The position numbers were made by a program, and so were the translations under genes. Shown piece after piece: positions 7,714 through 15,183 of a stretch of DNA of 64,000 nt (position 1 is its first letter; every line of letters begins with the position of its first letter). This stretch comes from Chloroflexota bacterium (GTDB lineage Bacteria > Chloroflexota > Anaerolineae > UBA4142), in NCBI GenBank assembly GCA_023380675.1, contig JAMCRS010000438.1:58832-122831 (forward strand), given 5' to 3'. A model generated the notes under the pieces. That model saw only the letters and a program-made list of their open reading frames with translations, was not told the origin of the DNA and did no database searches.

Positions 7714-8517
7714 TTACTCGGGGGATACCTCGATGATCGAAATCCCTTGTTCCTTCAAGGATTCACGCCACTCGGCGTCAAGACCCGCATCGGTGACGAC
7801 TGTGTTTACTTTGGCGAGAGGGCAGGTCGTGAATTCGGCGACGACGCCCATCTTGGTGTGATCGGCGACCACGATGATGGATCCAAAAGTACGCTCGATC
7901 ATGGCGCGCGCGATCTCGGCTTCCTCTTGAACTGGGGTTGTGAGACCGTGCAGCACACTGATGCCGTCCACGCCCAGGAAGGTCTTTTTGGCGTTGATCT
8001 GGGCGACCGTCGCCAGCGCAAACGAACCTACCAAGCTGTTCGATTGCCAGCGGTAGGTTCCGCCAAGGACGATCAACTCTATCGAGTCTCCGCGATCGGT
8101 CAACTCCGCGATCGCGGCCGCGTTACTGGTGATCACCCTCAGACCCGTCACATGCGGCAAATGGGCGAGGACCTGCCGGGTCGTCGATCCGCTGTGGACG
8201 AAAATCGTTTCGCCTTCGTTGACCAACTGGGCAGCTGCCTTGCCGATCGCGCTTTTGATTTCCGGGTAGAGCCGATCCTTCTTGACATACAAAGGTTCTC
8301 GCTGCATTCGTTCAGCGAGAACCGCTCCGCCGTGGGTCCGTTCCAGCAAACCCTGCTCTTCCAGATTTTCCAGGTCTCGGCGGATGGTGACTTCGGAAAC
8401 GCCAAACGCTTCGCTCAAGGCGGAAACTTTGACAGCTCTGCGCTGACGCGCCAGGGTCAGTATGTGCGCGTGCCGCTCGGCAGGGATTAGATTGCTTTCG
8501 GGTACGGTTGCGCCCAT
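7714..8517 (-). CDS. DeoR-family transcriptional regulator
   Basis: 267 residues. The N-terminal winged helix-turn-helix (about 10-65) contains VSALSEAFGVSEVTIRRDLE and LLERTHGGAV, the DeoR signature. The C-terminal DeoRC sensor domain has FVHSGSTTRQVLAHL and VITSNAAAIAELTDRG, which bind phosphorylated sugars in this family. It heads the ABC-deoC unit and very likely controls it, releasing DNA when a sugar phosphate accumulates. The start at 8517 fits the promoter found 48 bases upstream. Confidence 0.92.
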   Translation of the reverse strand: MGATVPESNLIPAERHAHILTLARQRRAVKVSALSEAFGVSEVTIRRDLENLEEQGLLERTHGGAVLAERMQREPLYVKKDRLYPEIKSAIGKAAAQLVNEGETIFVHSGSTTRQVLAHLPHVTGLRVITSNAAAIAELTDRGDSIELIVLGGTYRWQSNSLVGSFALATVAQINAKKTFLGVDGISVLHGLTTPVQEEAEIARAMIERTFGSIIVVADHTKMGVVAEFTTCPLAKVNTVVTDAGLDAEWRESLKEQGISIIEVSPE

Positions 8518-8564
8518 GCTAGGGATTCCTACACAGAACCTGTACGCAAGATCGAACTGTTTCG

Positions 8565-8593
8565 ACTATAGCATGATTGATTCTGATTGTCAA
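8565..8593 (-). promoter_or_regulatory. Sigma-70-type promoter of the DeoR/ABC operon
   Basis: On the minus strand TTGACA (8588-8593), a 17-base spacer and TATAGT (8565-8570). The hexamers are nearly consensus. Transcription should begin near 8558, giving a leader of about 40 bases before the regulator's ATG. The flanking AT-rich DNA is a likely operator for the regulator, but I see no clear palindrome. Confidence 0.8.
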
Positions 8594-8710
8594 ATTTCTT
8601 TTATCCTTCGATAATTGATTGTTTTTGAGTGATTCCGGGTCTCTTCCGGTCATCGTCTTGGGCAGTTCCCCAGGCGATTTTCCGTAGACGCGCCGCCTCT
8701 GCAAAGACAA

Positions 8711-8756
8711 GCTCTCCACAGACGCACCCTCTGCCGGGGCTTGGTCTGTGGAGAGC
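8711..8756. repeat. 13-bp perfect inverted repeat in intergenic DNA
   Basis: GCTCTCCACAGAC (8711-8723) and its exact complement (8744-8756) flank a 20-base loop. It lies between the NBR1-Ig gene (ends 8843) and the DeoR promoter. No T-tract follows on either strand, so it may be a factor-dependent terminator, a processed 3' hairpin or an operator. The rest of 8594-8842 holds no gene I can support. Confidence 0.55.
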
Positions 8757-8842
8757 GCTCCTCGCAACAGATCGGTCGGCGTGACCCGAGAACGCTGTCC
8801 CACGTGAAACAGGACCAGTTCAAAGGTCAATAACTGCTCTCG

Positions 8843-9937
8843 TCATGGGGTAGGCGTCGCCGGAGCCGGGGCAGGGCACTGGACCTGGGCGAAGGGTTGA
8901 CCGGGCGTCGTATTCGCCGGGATGCTGCTTTGGCCGGCGCCAGCGCATTGGGCCAGGCCAGGGCCGCCGATAATCAACTGCGGAACTATCGTCGACCCGG
9001 TGTTGTTGACCACGCGAACATAGTACGTCCCATTCAGACCGAAACCGCCCGTCCAGCTGAGGTTGTTCGTCTGGCAGGTGCCCGCGTTCACGCCGCCCTG
9101 ATTGCAGTTGGCGATGATCTCTGTGGTCCCGCGACCAACCGGCTTGTTGTTGGTCCAGCCGCCCGCTACGCTTTCAGGCGTGTAAACCTCAAAGCCGAGA
9201 CCGTTGGTGACGCCATTCAACAAGAGAATGGTCACGAAGGGCCGAGGAAGGGCGTTGCCGCCATTGTCATAGTTAAACAGGAACCACTCCGCTGTCCCGC
9301 TGCTCAAGCTCGGGATGGGGGTCCCAAAGTTCATGGCACGGGCCGGGTCGTCAAGGTTCGTCCCGGCGGCCACCAATGCAGGAGCTTGCGCCGGTCCCGA
9401 CGCGGGAGAGAGACCGGGCGCGAGGGTGGGAGCCGGAGCAGGAGCGCCGCTTGCCACCCGCATGCGGACCCACACAGGGGGAGCAAAGAATAGGCCGCTG
9501 GGACTGCGCAATTCCCAAAAGCCTTGAACCGTGCCGGCGGTCGTCGGCGCCGTCATCGGAACGGACAGGTCCGCCGTGGCGCCCGGGGCGGTCACCGGAA
9601 CCGGGACCGAGGTATTCGAGGTCAGCGCCTGTCCGAAAAGAAAGGCCAATGTATAGCCGGGTCCCCATGTGCAGGTACCTGCGTTACGCATCCGCCATGT
9701 CTTGGTTAGAGTCTGGCCCGGAGTCACCACGGTGTTATCCGGAATGGTGACGTCGCTGACAAAGGTCGCCGCCGCAGTACAAGGAGGAGCCGCGGCAGTC
9801 GAGCTGCTGCTAAGAGTGTTCGTTGGACTTGCCGGCGTGGCAGTCGGCCCCTGAGCCGTTGCCGGCGTACCGAAAGAGAGGCCGAGCAAGGCAAGCAAGA
9901 AGATTACCCCACCGGTGATTCTGTGCGTGGTTTTCAT
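8843..9937 (-). CDS. Secreted protein with NBR1-type Ig-like (FW) domain
   Basis: 364 residues from the ATG at 9935-9937, which has GGAG upstream; longer starts lack a signal peptide. Residues 1-30 are a signal peptide (VIFLLALLGLSFG...ATAQG). After a Thr/Ser/Ala linker comes an NBR1 'four-tryptophan' Ig-like domain (about 55-165): DNTVVTPGQTLTKTWRMRNA, then GTCTWGPGYTLAF and GFWELRSPSG. The rest (about 195-340) is a beta-rich domain of unknown type. This domain combination is common in Chloroflexota secreted proteins. Its role is probably adhesive or structural; nothing enzymatic is visible. Confidence 0.75.
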   Translation of the reverse strand: MKTTHRITGGVIFLLALLGLSFGTPATAQGPTATPASPTNTLSSSSTAAAPPCTAAATFVSDVTIPDNTVVTPGQTLTKTWRMRNAGTCTWGPGYTLAFLFGQALTSNTSVPVPVTAPGATADLSVPMTAPTTAGTVQGFWELRSPSGLFFAPPVWVRMRVASGAPAPAPTLAPGLSPASGPAQAPALVAAGTNLDDPARAMNFGTPIPSLSSGTAEWFLFNYDNGGNALPRPFVTILLLNGVTNGLGFEVYTPESVAGGWTNNKPVGRGTTEIIANCNQGGVNAGTCQTNNLSWTGGFGLNGTYYVRVVNNTGSTIVPQLIIGGPGLAQCAGAGQSSIPANTTPGQPFAQVQCPAPAPATPTP

Positions 9938-10335
9938 TTCTTCTTCTCCTATTCTCGCTGAGGGGTGAAAGCCCCTTCGTATAGAATTAAACGTCTTGAC
10001 CGCGGTCATGATTACGGCTTCCGGAGAGCCCTTTTCTTGTGACGCAGGCAAGCTAAAATGGTCACAATCAAGGAACAGGACATCTCCGGCGACGCCAACC
10101 TGGTCATTCCGATTCGGCGGCCATTTCACGACGGCGGGAGCAAGCGTGTCCGCGTGTTGCGGTCACTACGATGGGAGGCCTGCGCTCTGTTTACCGCTCA
10201 TTCGGCGCTCGGCGGACACACTTCTTTTCCAGTTCTTGAGCAGGTAATCGATGGTGGTCGTACTCGATGCGGTCACTGGGGTCCATGGTTTCACGGCAGG
10301 CAAAAAGACTACCCTTTTGGGGGAGAGCCGAGTAG
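9938..10335. other. Intergenic stretch, no gene recognised
   Basis: About 400 bases between the NBR1-Ig gene and the plus-strand promoter at 10336. Short frames overlap on both strands (for example 10058-10339 plus) but none has a convincing start site or family resemblance. The regulatory region of the NBR1-Ig gene must lie here, but I see no strong promoter. Confidence 0.4.
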
Positions 10336-10364
10336 TTGACAACCGCGCGAGATACTCATAGAAT
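10336..10364 (+). promoter_or_regulatory. Strong sigma-70-type promoter
   Basis: TTGACA (10336-10341), 17-base spacer, TAGAAT (10359-10364). The expected start is near 10371. The only thing between it and the terminator at 10590-10624 is a 250-base stretch without a good reading frame, so it probably drives a small RNA, with read-through into the lipoprotein operon at 10712. Confidence 0.7.
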
Positions 10365-10370
10365 GGCCCA

Positions 10371-10627
10371 TTAAGAGCCGGATAGGCCAATAGGACGAAT
10401 GTGGGTGCCGTGACGAGTGCGGCACCGCTCCAGTATGATCGTACACCAACGTGATGACTGCGAGGGTGGAACGGTGCGGTACGCCATTGATATAGCTGCT
10501 CCTGACCATGGTCCGCCATGGCAGAACCTGCACGCTTGCTCGCGGCGCTGGTGCGTCTCCGTCCCGTCCGCATCTCTTTGCCAACTCTGAAATAGGCAGA
10601 CCATTTCTATAGGTCTGCCTATTTATA
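10371..10627 (+). ncRNA. Candidate small RNA (or leader) between promoter and terminator
   Basis: The span is bounded by a near-consensus promoter and a strong 13-bp terminator hairpin. The only frame with an ATG of note encodes 26 residues (MAEPARLLAALVRLRP..., about 10518-10598), overlapping the terminator and lacking a clear ribosome-binding site. It matches none of the conserved cores of tmRNA, RNase P RNA, SRP RNA or 6S RNA that I know. It could instead be the 5' leader and attenuator of the operon beginning at 10712. Confidence 0.4.
10590..10624 (+). terminator. Intrinsic terminator, 13-bp stem
   Basis: AAATAGGCAGACC (10590-10602) pairs exactly with GGTCTGCCTATTT (10612-10624), loop of 9, followed by ATATTTC. 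The AT ends give U-rich tails in both directions, so it may work bidirectionally. Confidence 0.8.
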
Positions 10628-10711
10628 TTTCAAAGCATTAAAGGGGGGATGCCCATTGGACGGTCGCTTGCATTTGTAGCGAAATTGACGAACACACCAG
10701 AGGGAGGAAGC

Positions 10712-11413
10712 ATGCATCTCAAGACGGGTTTCAAGCTAGGAGCATTAATCGCCATACTGGGGATGGGTCTGGCTGTCGCGGCCTGCAGCAGCACAGTCTC
10801 CCAAGCCGATTATGATGCTCTGAAAAAGCAGTTGTCCGACCAGCAATCGCAGAATGCGAGTCTGCAGCAACAGATCCAAGCGTTTAAATCAAAATCGGCC
10901 AATCAAGTGACCATCCTGGGCGCCATCAGTAACGCCCCACCGCCGACCACTCCACCGGCGCCGCCAGCGGCCGCACCGCCGGTGCCCGACTCGGCCAAGG
11001 GCCCGTTTCCTTACTCGTTCTACGTGGATACGGTGACAGCTTCGCCGGGCGAAAGCTCGTTCCACGTCGACCCCACCCTCGCCTGCGCACAGACGAATGT
11101 CTTTAGGCGCGGGATGCGCATCGTCTGGCGCTTTACGGTCACGGACGATGCAACGGGCCAGCGATTGACGAGCACTGACGTCGATCAAGCCATCGTCAAG
11201 TTGGCGACGGGACAAGAAGTCAAGGCCACTTTCGAACCGGCCGGGCCGCCCAACGTTCCTGACGCGTGGTTCTGGCACGCGGCCTGGGACGTGCCGATGA
11301 ACTATCCGCTCGGTACGGTCGATTATACGATTCAAGTGCAGACCAAGAGCGGCAAGCTCGCCACTTTTAAGCAGTTGCCCGTTCCACCAGCTCAATTGCA
11401 GATCACCGGATAG
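10712..11413 (+). CDS. Lipoprotein with coiled coil and beta domain, unknown function
   Basis: 233 residues from the ATG at 10712, chosen for the AGGGAGGA site at 10701-10708; an upstream ATG at 10649 would only add a non-signal extension. Lipobox GLAVAAC with Cys near residue 26. Residues about 33-60 form a short coiled coil (DALKKQLSDQQSQNASLQQQ). A Pro/Ala linker follows, then a C-terminal beta domain with RRGMRIVWRFTVTDDATGQ and WDVPMNYPLGTVDYTIQVQT. I do not know the family. It starts a three-gene envelope operon (next gene 18 bases on). Confidence 0.75.
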   Translation: MHLKTGFKLGALIAILGMGLAVAACSSTVSQADYDALKKQLSDQQSQNASLQQQIQAFKSKSANQVTILGAISNAPPPTTPPAPPAAAPPVPDSAKGPFPYSFYVDTVTASPGESSFHVDPTLACAQTNVFRRGMRIVWRFTVTDDATGQRLTSTDVDQAIVKLATGQEVKATFEPAGPPNVPDAWFWHAAWDVPMNYPLGTVDYTIQVQTKSGKLATFKQLPVPPAQLQITG

Positions 11414-11431
11414 CGAGAAAGCGAGAAAGGA

Positions 11432-13003
11432 ATGACAAGCTCCCTCCAGTTTCACTTTCGGCAGTCTCTGCGCTGGAGTTCGCTGCTTGCCGTCGCGGGG
11501 TTTGTGGTTTTCCTCTCAGCTTGCCAGCAGCCGGCGGTGATGATCCCTGTCGCCGCCGGCTCGCCTGCGACCCCGCGAGCGTCGAGCACCACCCTGGCTC
11601 TCGCCCCCACCGCCATCCCGGTCCCGCTCAAGATTCTCACCACCACGCCGGAGACAGGTTATGTGGGCACCAAGGTCACCGTCACTGGCCAAGGCTTGGC
11701 CGCAGGTAAGCGCGCCCAGATCGTCTGGGGCACCGTGGATGGCAGCTATGTGCTCAAGCCGAGTTCGGAGAGTGTGGAATACGAGGACCGCCAATTCGTC
11801 GAAAAACGCATCCCCACCGCCGAGTCCGTGATCGATGCCACCGGGCACCTTTCGGCGACGTTCAATGTGCCCGAAGACTATGGAGAGACCCACGACATCT
11901 ACGCCGTCGTCGATGGGCAGGATGTCGCCAAGGGAGGTTTTACCGTCCAGCGGAACGCCTTTATCACTCCCCAGGAAGGTCCAATCGGCGCTCCCATCAC
12001 CATCTCGGTCGAAGGCTTGGGCTGGTCCCCGTATGCAAATACCCTGGCCGTTCTCTACGACAATCAATACGTCGGCTTTATCTCTGCGGTCACGACGAGA
12101 GGCACGGCCACCGCTCGCTTTCGGGCGGCGGGCCCTGTCGGCATGCACACGATTCGTGTGACAGACGCCAGCGGCGCGGTGCCGTATTTGAATTCCCAGC
12201 AATCCCCGCGGAACCTCCCCCAGTTCAAGTTTACCTTTAACGTCACAACAGATGCCGGCGCTCCTCCACAGACGTTGGATTGGCCCGACGCGACTCTAGT
12301 CGCTTCTACAAATTCGAGCCCCAAGACCACGTCCGGCACTGTTGCCCCAACTCCCGGTGTCAGCGCTCATCTCTCGCCGTCGGCAGGTCCCATCCGGACC
12401 GCAGCCAAGTTGCGATCCGCGGACCTGCCTCCGAACACGACCCTGGATCTCATCTGGATGAGCGTCAAGGGAAACCGCGTGAGTCCGAGCGGCTGGAATT
12501 TGATTACAATACCTCTCGGTCAAAAGACGACGGGACCTGATGGCACGTTGACGACAGACATTCAAATCCCGGATGACCTGGGAGGCTGGCATATGGTTGA
12601 CCTCGTCCAGGGGCAAAAAGTGCTCGCCGAGGTCCCCTTCTATGTCGAGCGCAGCATTGTCGCCGTCACTCCCGCTCAAGTGAAGGCAGGCCAAGAGTTT
12701 ACGGTCGAAATCAAAGGAGTCGGCTGGACCGAGCTGGATAATGCCGTCGCCGTCACCTACGACAATGCCTACATCGGGTACGCTTGTGGGTTCAACAGCC
12801 AGGGCGACGTCACGATCCACCTGATCGCCTCCGGGCAGCCCGGCACTCACCTGATCGATCTGTACCCGACGATTTACCTCGGGCACGGCAAAGGCCCCTG
12901 GAACTATGATTTGCCGCAGCTATCGTTTGCTCAAGACCAACCCGGCTTGGCCCTCGGCTATCGCTTGCCGGCGTTTCGGCTCGCCATCCAAATAGTGCCA
13001 TAG
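11432..13003 (+). CDS. Lipoprotein with tandem Ig/IPT-like repeats
   Basis: 523 residues. Lipobox VVFLSAC (Cys about 31) and a Pro/Thr/Ala linker place it on the outside of the membrane. The mature part has two halves, each made of an IPT/TIG-like module and an Ig-like module: GYVGTKVTVTGQGLAAGKRA then PITISVEGLGWSPYANTLAV, repeated later as FTVEIKGVGWTELDNAVAVT with YDNAYIGY. The halves are about 30-40 percent alike by eye, an internal duplication. There is no enzymatic motif. It is probably a binding or scaffold lipoprotein that works with its operon partners at 10712 and 13038. Confidence 0.75.
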   Translation: MTSSLQFHFRQSLRWSSLLAVAGFVVFLSACQQPAVMIPVAAGSPATPRASSTTLALAPTAIPVPLKILTTTPETGYVGTKVTVTGQGLAAGKRAQIVWGTVDGSYVLKPSSESVEYEDRQFVEKRIPTAESVIDATGHLSATFNVPEDYGETHDIYAVVDGQDVAKGGFTVQRNAFITPQEGPIGAPITISVEGLGWSPYANTLAVLYDNQYVGFISAVTTRGTATARFRAAGPVGMHTIRVTDASGAVPYLNSQQSPRNLPQFKFTFNVTTDAGAPPQTLDWPDATLVASTNSSPKTTSGTVAPTPGVSAHLSPSAGPIRTAAKLRSADLPPNTTLDLIWMSVKGNRVSPSGWNLITIPLGQKTTGPDGTLTTDIQIPDDLGGWHMVDLVQGQKVLAEVPFYVERSIVAVTPAQVKAGQEFTVEIKGVGWTELDNAVAVTYDNAYIGYACGFNSQGDVTIHLIASGQPGTHLIDLYPTIYLGHGKGPWNYDLPQLSFAQDQPGLALGYRLPAFRLAIQIVP

Positions 13004-13037
13004 CCGCATTCGTATTCGCCGCCTTGATAATGCCGCA

Positions 13038-13640
13038 GTGAGAAAAGGAGCCCCTATGACTACACAAGCTGGAACGACCAGCGTGCCCGCCGCCCGCTCG
13101 CTCTGGGCGCAGTTGACCTGGTGGGTGCTTGTGCTGCCGGTTGTCATGGTGATCGCGCTGGCATTCCAGAACACTTTTCTCCTGAACTACACGCACGTCT
13201 TGTCCGGCGCCCTATGGACCGGCGCCGACCTCTTCCTCGGCTTTATTCTCGGTCCCGTCATGCGCCGACTGGACCCTTTGCAGCGCAAGGCAGTGATCAC
13301 CTACCTCGTCCCCCGCACACTGCTCTATATGCCCGTCGTCGCTCTGACCACGGGGACCGCCGGATGGTTCCTCGCTAACTGGGAAGGGCTCTTGCTCCCC
13401 GACAACCCGCTGCGTCCGTGGGTTCTCATAGCGCTCGCGATCATCTTTCTCCTCACCGTGCAAGGCTTGGGTATCCTCTTGCCCAATAACCTCCGCATCT
13501 ATCGCGAGCTGCAGCGTGACCAACCGGACATTGAGCGGGTTTCAAAGATTAATCGCACCAATCTGACGCTTTCCGGCGTCCAGGGCGTGTTCCAACTCCT
13601 CATCATCTTCGTAATGGCATACATCGTCATCTACGGTTAG
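13038..13640 (+). CDS. Integral membrane protein, CopD/DUF2269-like
   Basis: 200 residues with four or five hydrophobic segments. FLLNYTHVLSGALWTGADLF (about 36-55) holds a conserved membrane His and a Gly-x-x-x-Trp-x-Gly pattern seen in CopD-like and DUF2269-like proteins; LDPLQRKAVITYLVPRTLLY follows. Such proteins may carry haem or copper in the membrane, but this assignment is loose. The start has a GAAAAGGAG site. It closes the operon that begins at 10712 (34-base gap). Confidence 0.7.
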   Translation: MRKGAPMTTQAGTTSVPAARSLWAQLTWWVLVLPVVMVIALAFQNTFLLNYTHVLSGALWTGADLFLGFILGPVMRRLDPLQRKAVITYLVPRTLLYMPVVALTTGTAGWFLANWEGLLLPDNPLRPWVLIALAIIFLLTVQGLGILLPNNLRIYRELQRDQPDIERVSKINRTNLTLSGVQGVFQLLIIFVMAYIVIYG

Positions 13641-13661
13641 ATGGCGATCACAGCTCGGTCA

Positions 13662-13701
13662 AAAATGAATGGCGGCATCGTCTTGAGGAGATGCCGCCAT
13701 T
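13662..13701 (-). terminator. Convergent terminator, 12-bp stem
   Basis: AATGGCGGCATC (13668-13679) pairs exactly with GATGCCGCCATT (13690-13701), loop of 10. On the minus strand the stem is followed by CATTTTTG, so it best ends the small transporter pseudogene's transcript, but it lies between convergent ends and may serve both. Confidence 0.75.
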
Positions 13702-13708
13702 GGGGCTA

Positions 13709-14095
13709 TTATCGCATCCGTTGTAAAACGGGACCTCTCGCGCCGGAGACTTGTCTTCCCAGGGCGATCAGCAGAATGCCGATAAAGACCAAGCCCGTTC
13801 CGAGCCACTGCCAGGCCGTGAAGGGGACATGCAGGAACACATAGGCGCTAAACACCTGGGCGGAGACAAAGGCAAGGCCAATGCCGATGGCGTTGGCAAA
13901 TTCCAGCGAGGAGAAACGCACCAGGCCTGCGAACGAGATCTGCGTGCCCACCCCAAAGACGCTGCCTACGACCTACCAGAAGATAAAGCGCCGGACCGAT
14001 TGGCTCCAGCCGGAAAGGGCAAAACCGATGGTCGCTCCGACGTTGAGGGCTTGGTTGACAAAGATCACGAGAACGATGAGGGGCCAGGCATCCAT
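13709..14095 (-). pseudogene. Small EamA/SMR-type transporter with in-frame amber stop
   Basis: Starting from an ATG at 14093-14095 with a strong GGAGGTG site, the frame encodes 40 residues (MDAWPLIVLVIFVNQALNVG...), then a TAG (13973-13975), and then continues in the same frame with VVGSVFGVGTQISFAGLVRF and two more membrane segments to a stop at 13709. Joined, it is a 128-codon four-helix protein of the DMT (EamA/SMR-like) superfamily that exports small molecules. No frameshift is involved; one base change (for example CAG to TAG) would explain it. It may be a recent pseudogene or a sequencing error. Confidence 0.65.
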
Positions 14096-14433
14096 CGCCA
14101 CACCTCCGCGTGGAGTAGGATGGAACTACGGGCAGCCAGCGTTCACCCGTTGAGCCTATCCGGCTCGAGACAAGAGTCAGTCTATCTCTGTTCTACCGCG
14201 TGCGCGGCGAAACTTTCGCCCTTACGAACGTGCCCCGCTATTCACTTCTCGGCTCATGGGACTGGGACCGCTATCAAATCGATATCACTGCCCTCCTCAT
14301 TCATCCCTTTTGCATGAGACCCGAAGAGCAGAGTGCGCTCCGTGTGGATTCCCATCTTCCGCGTATCCGGTCTCATTCGCGTCTCTCTTTCCCGGTCTCC
14401 ATGATACAGCAAGATCCGATTTCCACCAACCCC
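14096..14433. other. Intergenic stretch, nothing recognised
   Basis: About 340 bases between the broken transporter and the DUF1361 gene. Frames on both strands are shadows without start sites. Any promoter for the transporter would lie here. Confidence 0.4.
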
Positions 14434-15168
14434 TCACTTCGTCAGCTCCACAGGTGGTGCCGGCTCCTCTCGCGCCAGGGCGGCCAAGGGGCGATGCTCG
14501 ACCGAGATGAAGGTCAAATAGCAGACCAGGAGAAAGGCGGCGAAGAGAAAAGTGACGCCAAAGACTTGCGGGTTCTGAAAGGGGTGCGCAAAGCGATTCG
14601 CCACGTCCGTCAACACGCTCTGTGGCCGTACGATCAAGTCCCAACTATTCCACTGGCGAAAGCGCCCGAGATAAATCCCCACGCCGCTCAGGCCAATGGC
14701 GCCGAGCACAAAGAGCCAGCTCGCCAGCCGCCCGAAGAACCAGCGCACGACCCTCTGCATCAGGCTGAGCGATACGATCCCTAGGAAACACCCCGTCCAT
14801 GAAAACGACGCAAGCATGCCAAGGTCATACCAGGTCGGAACCGGAGGCCGCTCGTCCAGGTGCCACAGGTCGGTGATGATGTACGGAGCATTGGGGAGGA
14901 AAATCAACCACACCAGACCGGGGAGCAAGAGCAGCCAGCCGTGCTTCGGCTGATAGCGATGTAGGGCTGTGATGCCGAGGCTGCACACATACGGCACCCA
15001 TGCCAAAAAGAGGTTCCAGATGAGGAATGAAAAAGTAGGCCTGGCGCTGAGATACACCCGCCCGGCATAGATCATACATGCCAGCAAGCTGGAAAGAACG
15101 AGCGGGTAGACGAGCTGATCGATGCAGTACCGGTGCAGCCGCCGGACCAGGGTCAGCCAGGCAGGCAT
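14434..15168 (-). CDS. DUF1361 integral membrane protein
   Basis: 244 residues with about six membrane segments. FLIWNLFLAWVPY and LIFLPNAPYIITDLWHLDER, followed by VPTWYDLGML, match the conserved polar loops of the DUF1361 family. The function of the family is unknown. It is the last intact gene of the pentose phosphate cluster, 15 bases after the cupin-lactonase gene, so it is probably co-transcribed. Confidence 0.85.
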   Translation of the reverse strand: MPAWLTLVRRLHRYCIDQLVYPLVLSSLLACMIYAGRVYLSARPTFSFLIWNLFLAWVPYVCSLGITALHRYQPKHGWLLLLPGLVWLIFLPNAPYIITDLWHLDERPPVPTWYDLGMLASFSWTGCFLGIVSLSLMQRVVRWFFGRLASWLFVLGAIGLSGVGIYLGRFRQWNSWDLIVRPQSVLTDVANRFAHPFQNPQVFGVTFLFAAFLLVCYLTFISVEHRPLAALAREEPAPPVELTK

Positions 15169-15183
15169 TCGCCCTCCATGATG

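Noticed and set aside
8519..8830. A 103-codon minus-strand frame upstream of the DeoR gene
   Set aside because: It runs through the DeoR promoter and a 13-bp inverted repeat, and has no ribosome-binding site or family resemblance.
10166..10573. A 135-codon minus-strand frame in the small-RNA region
   Set aside because: No start site; it overlaps another minus-strand frame and the plus-strand promoter; its residues match no family, including transposases that I considered.
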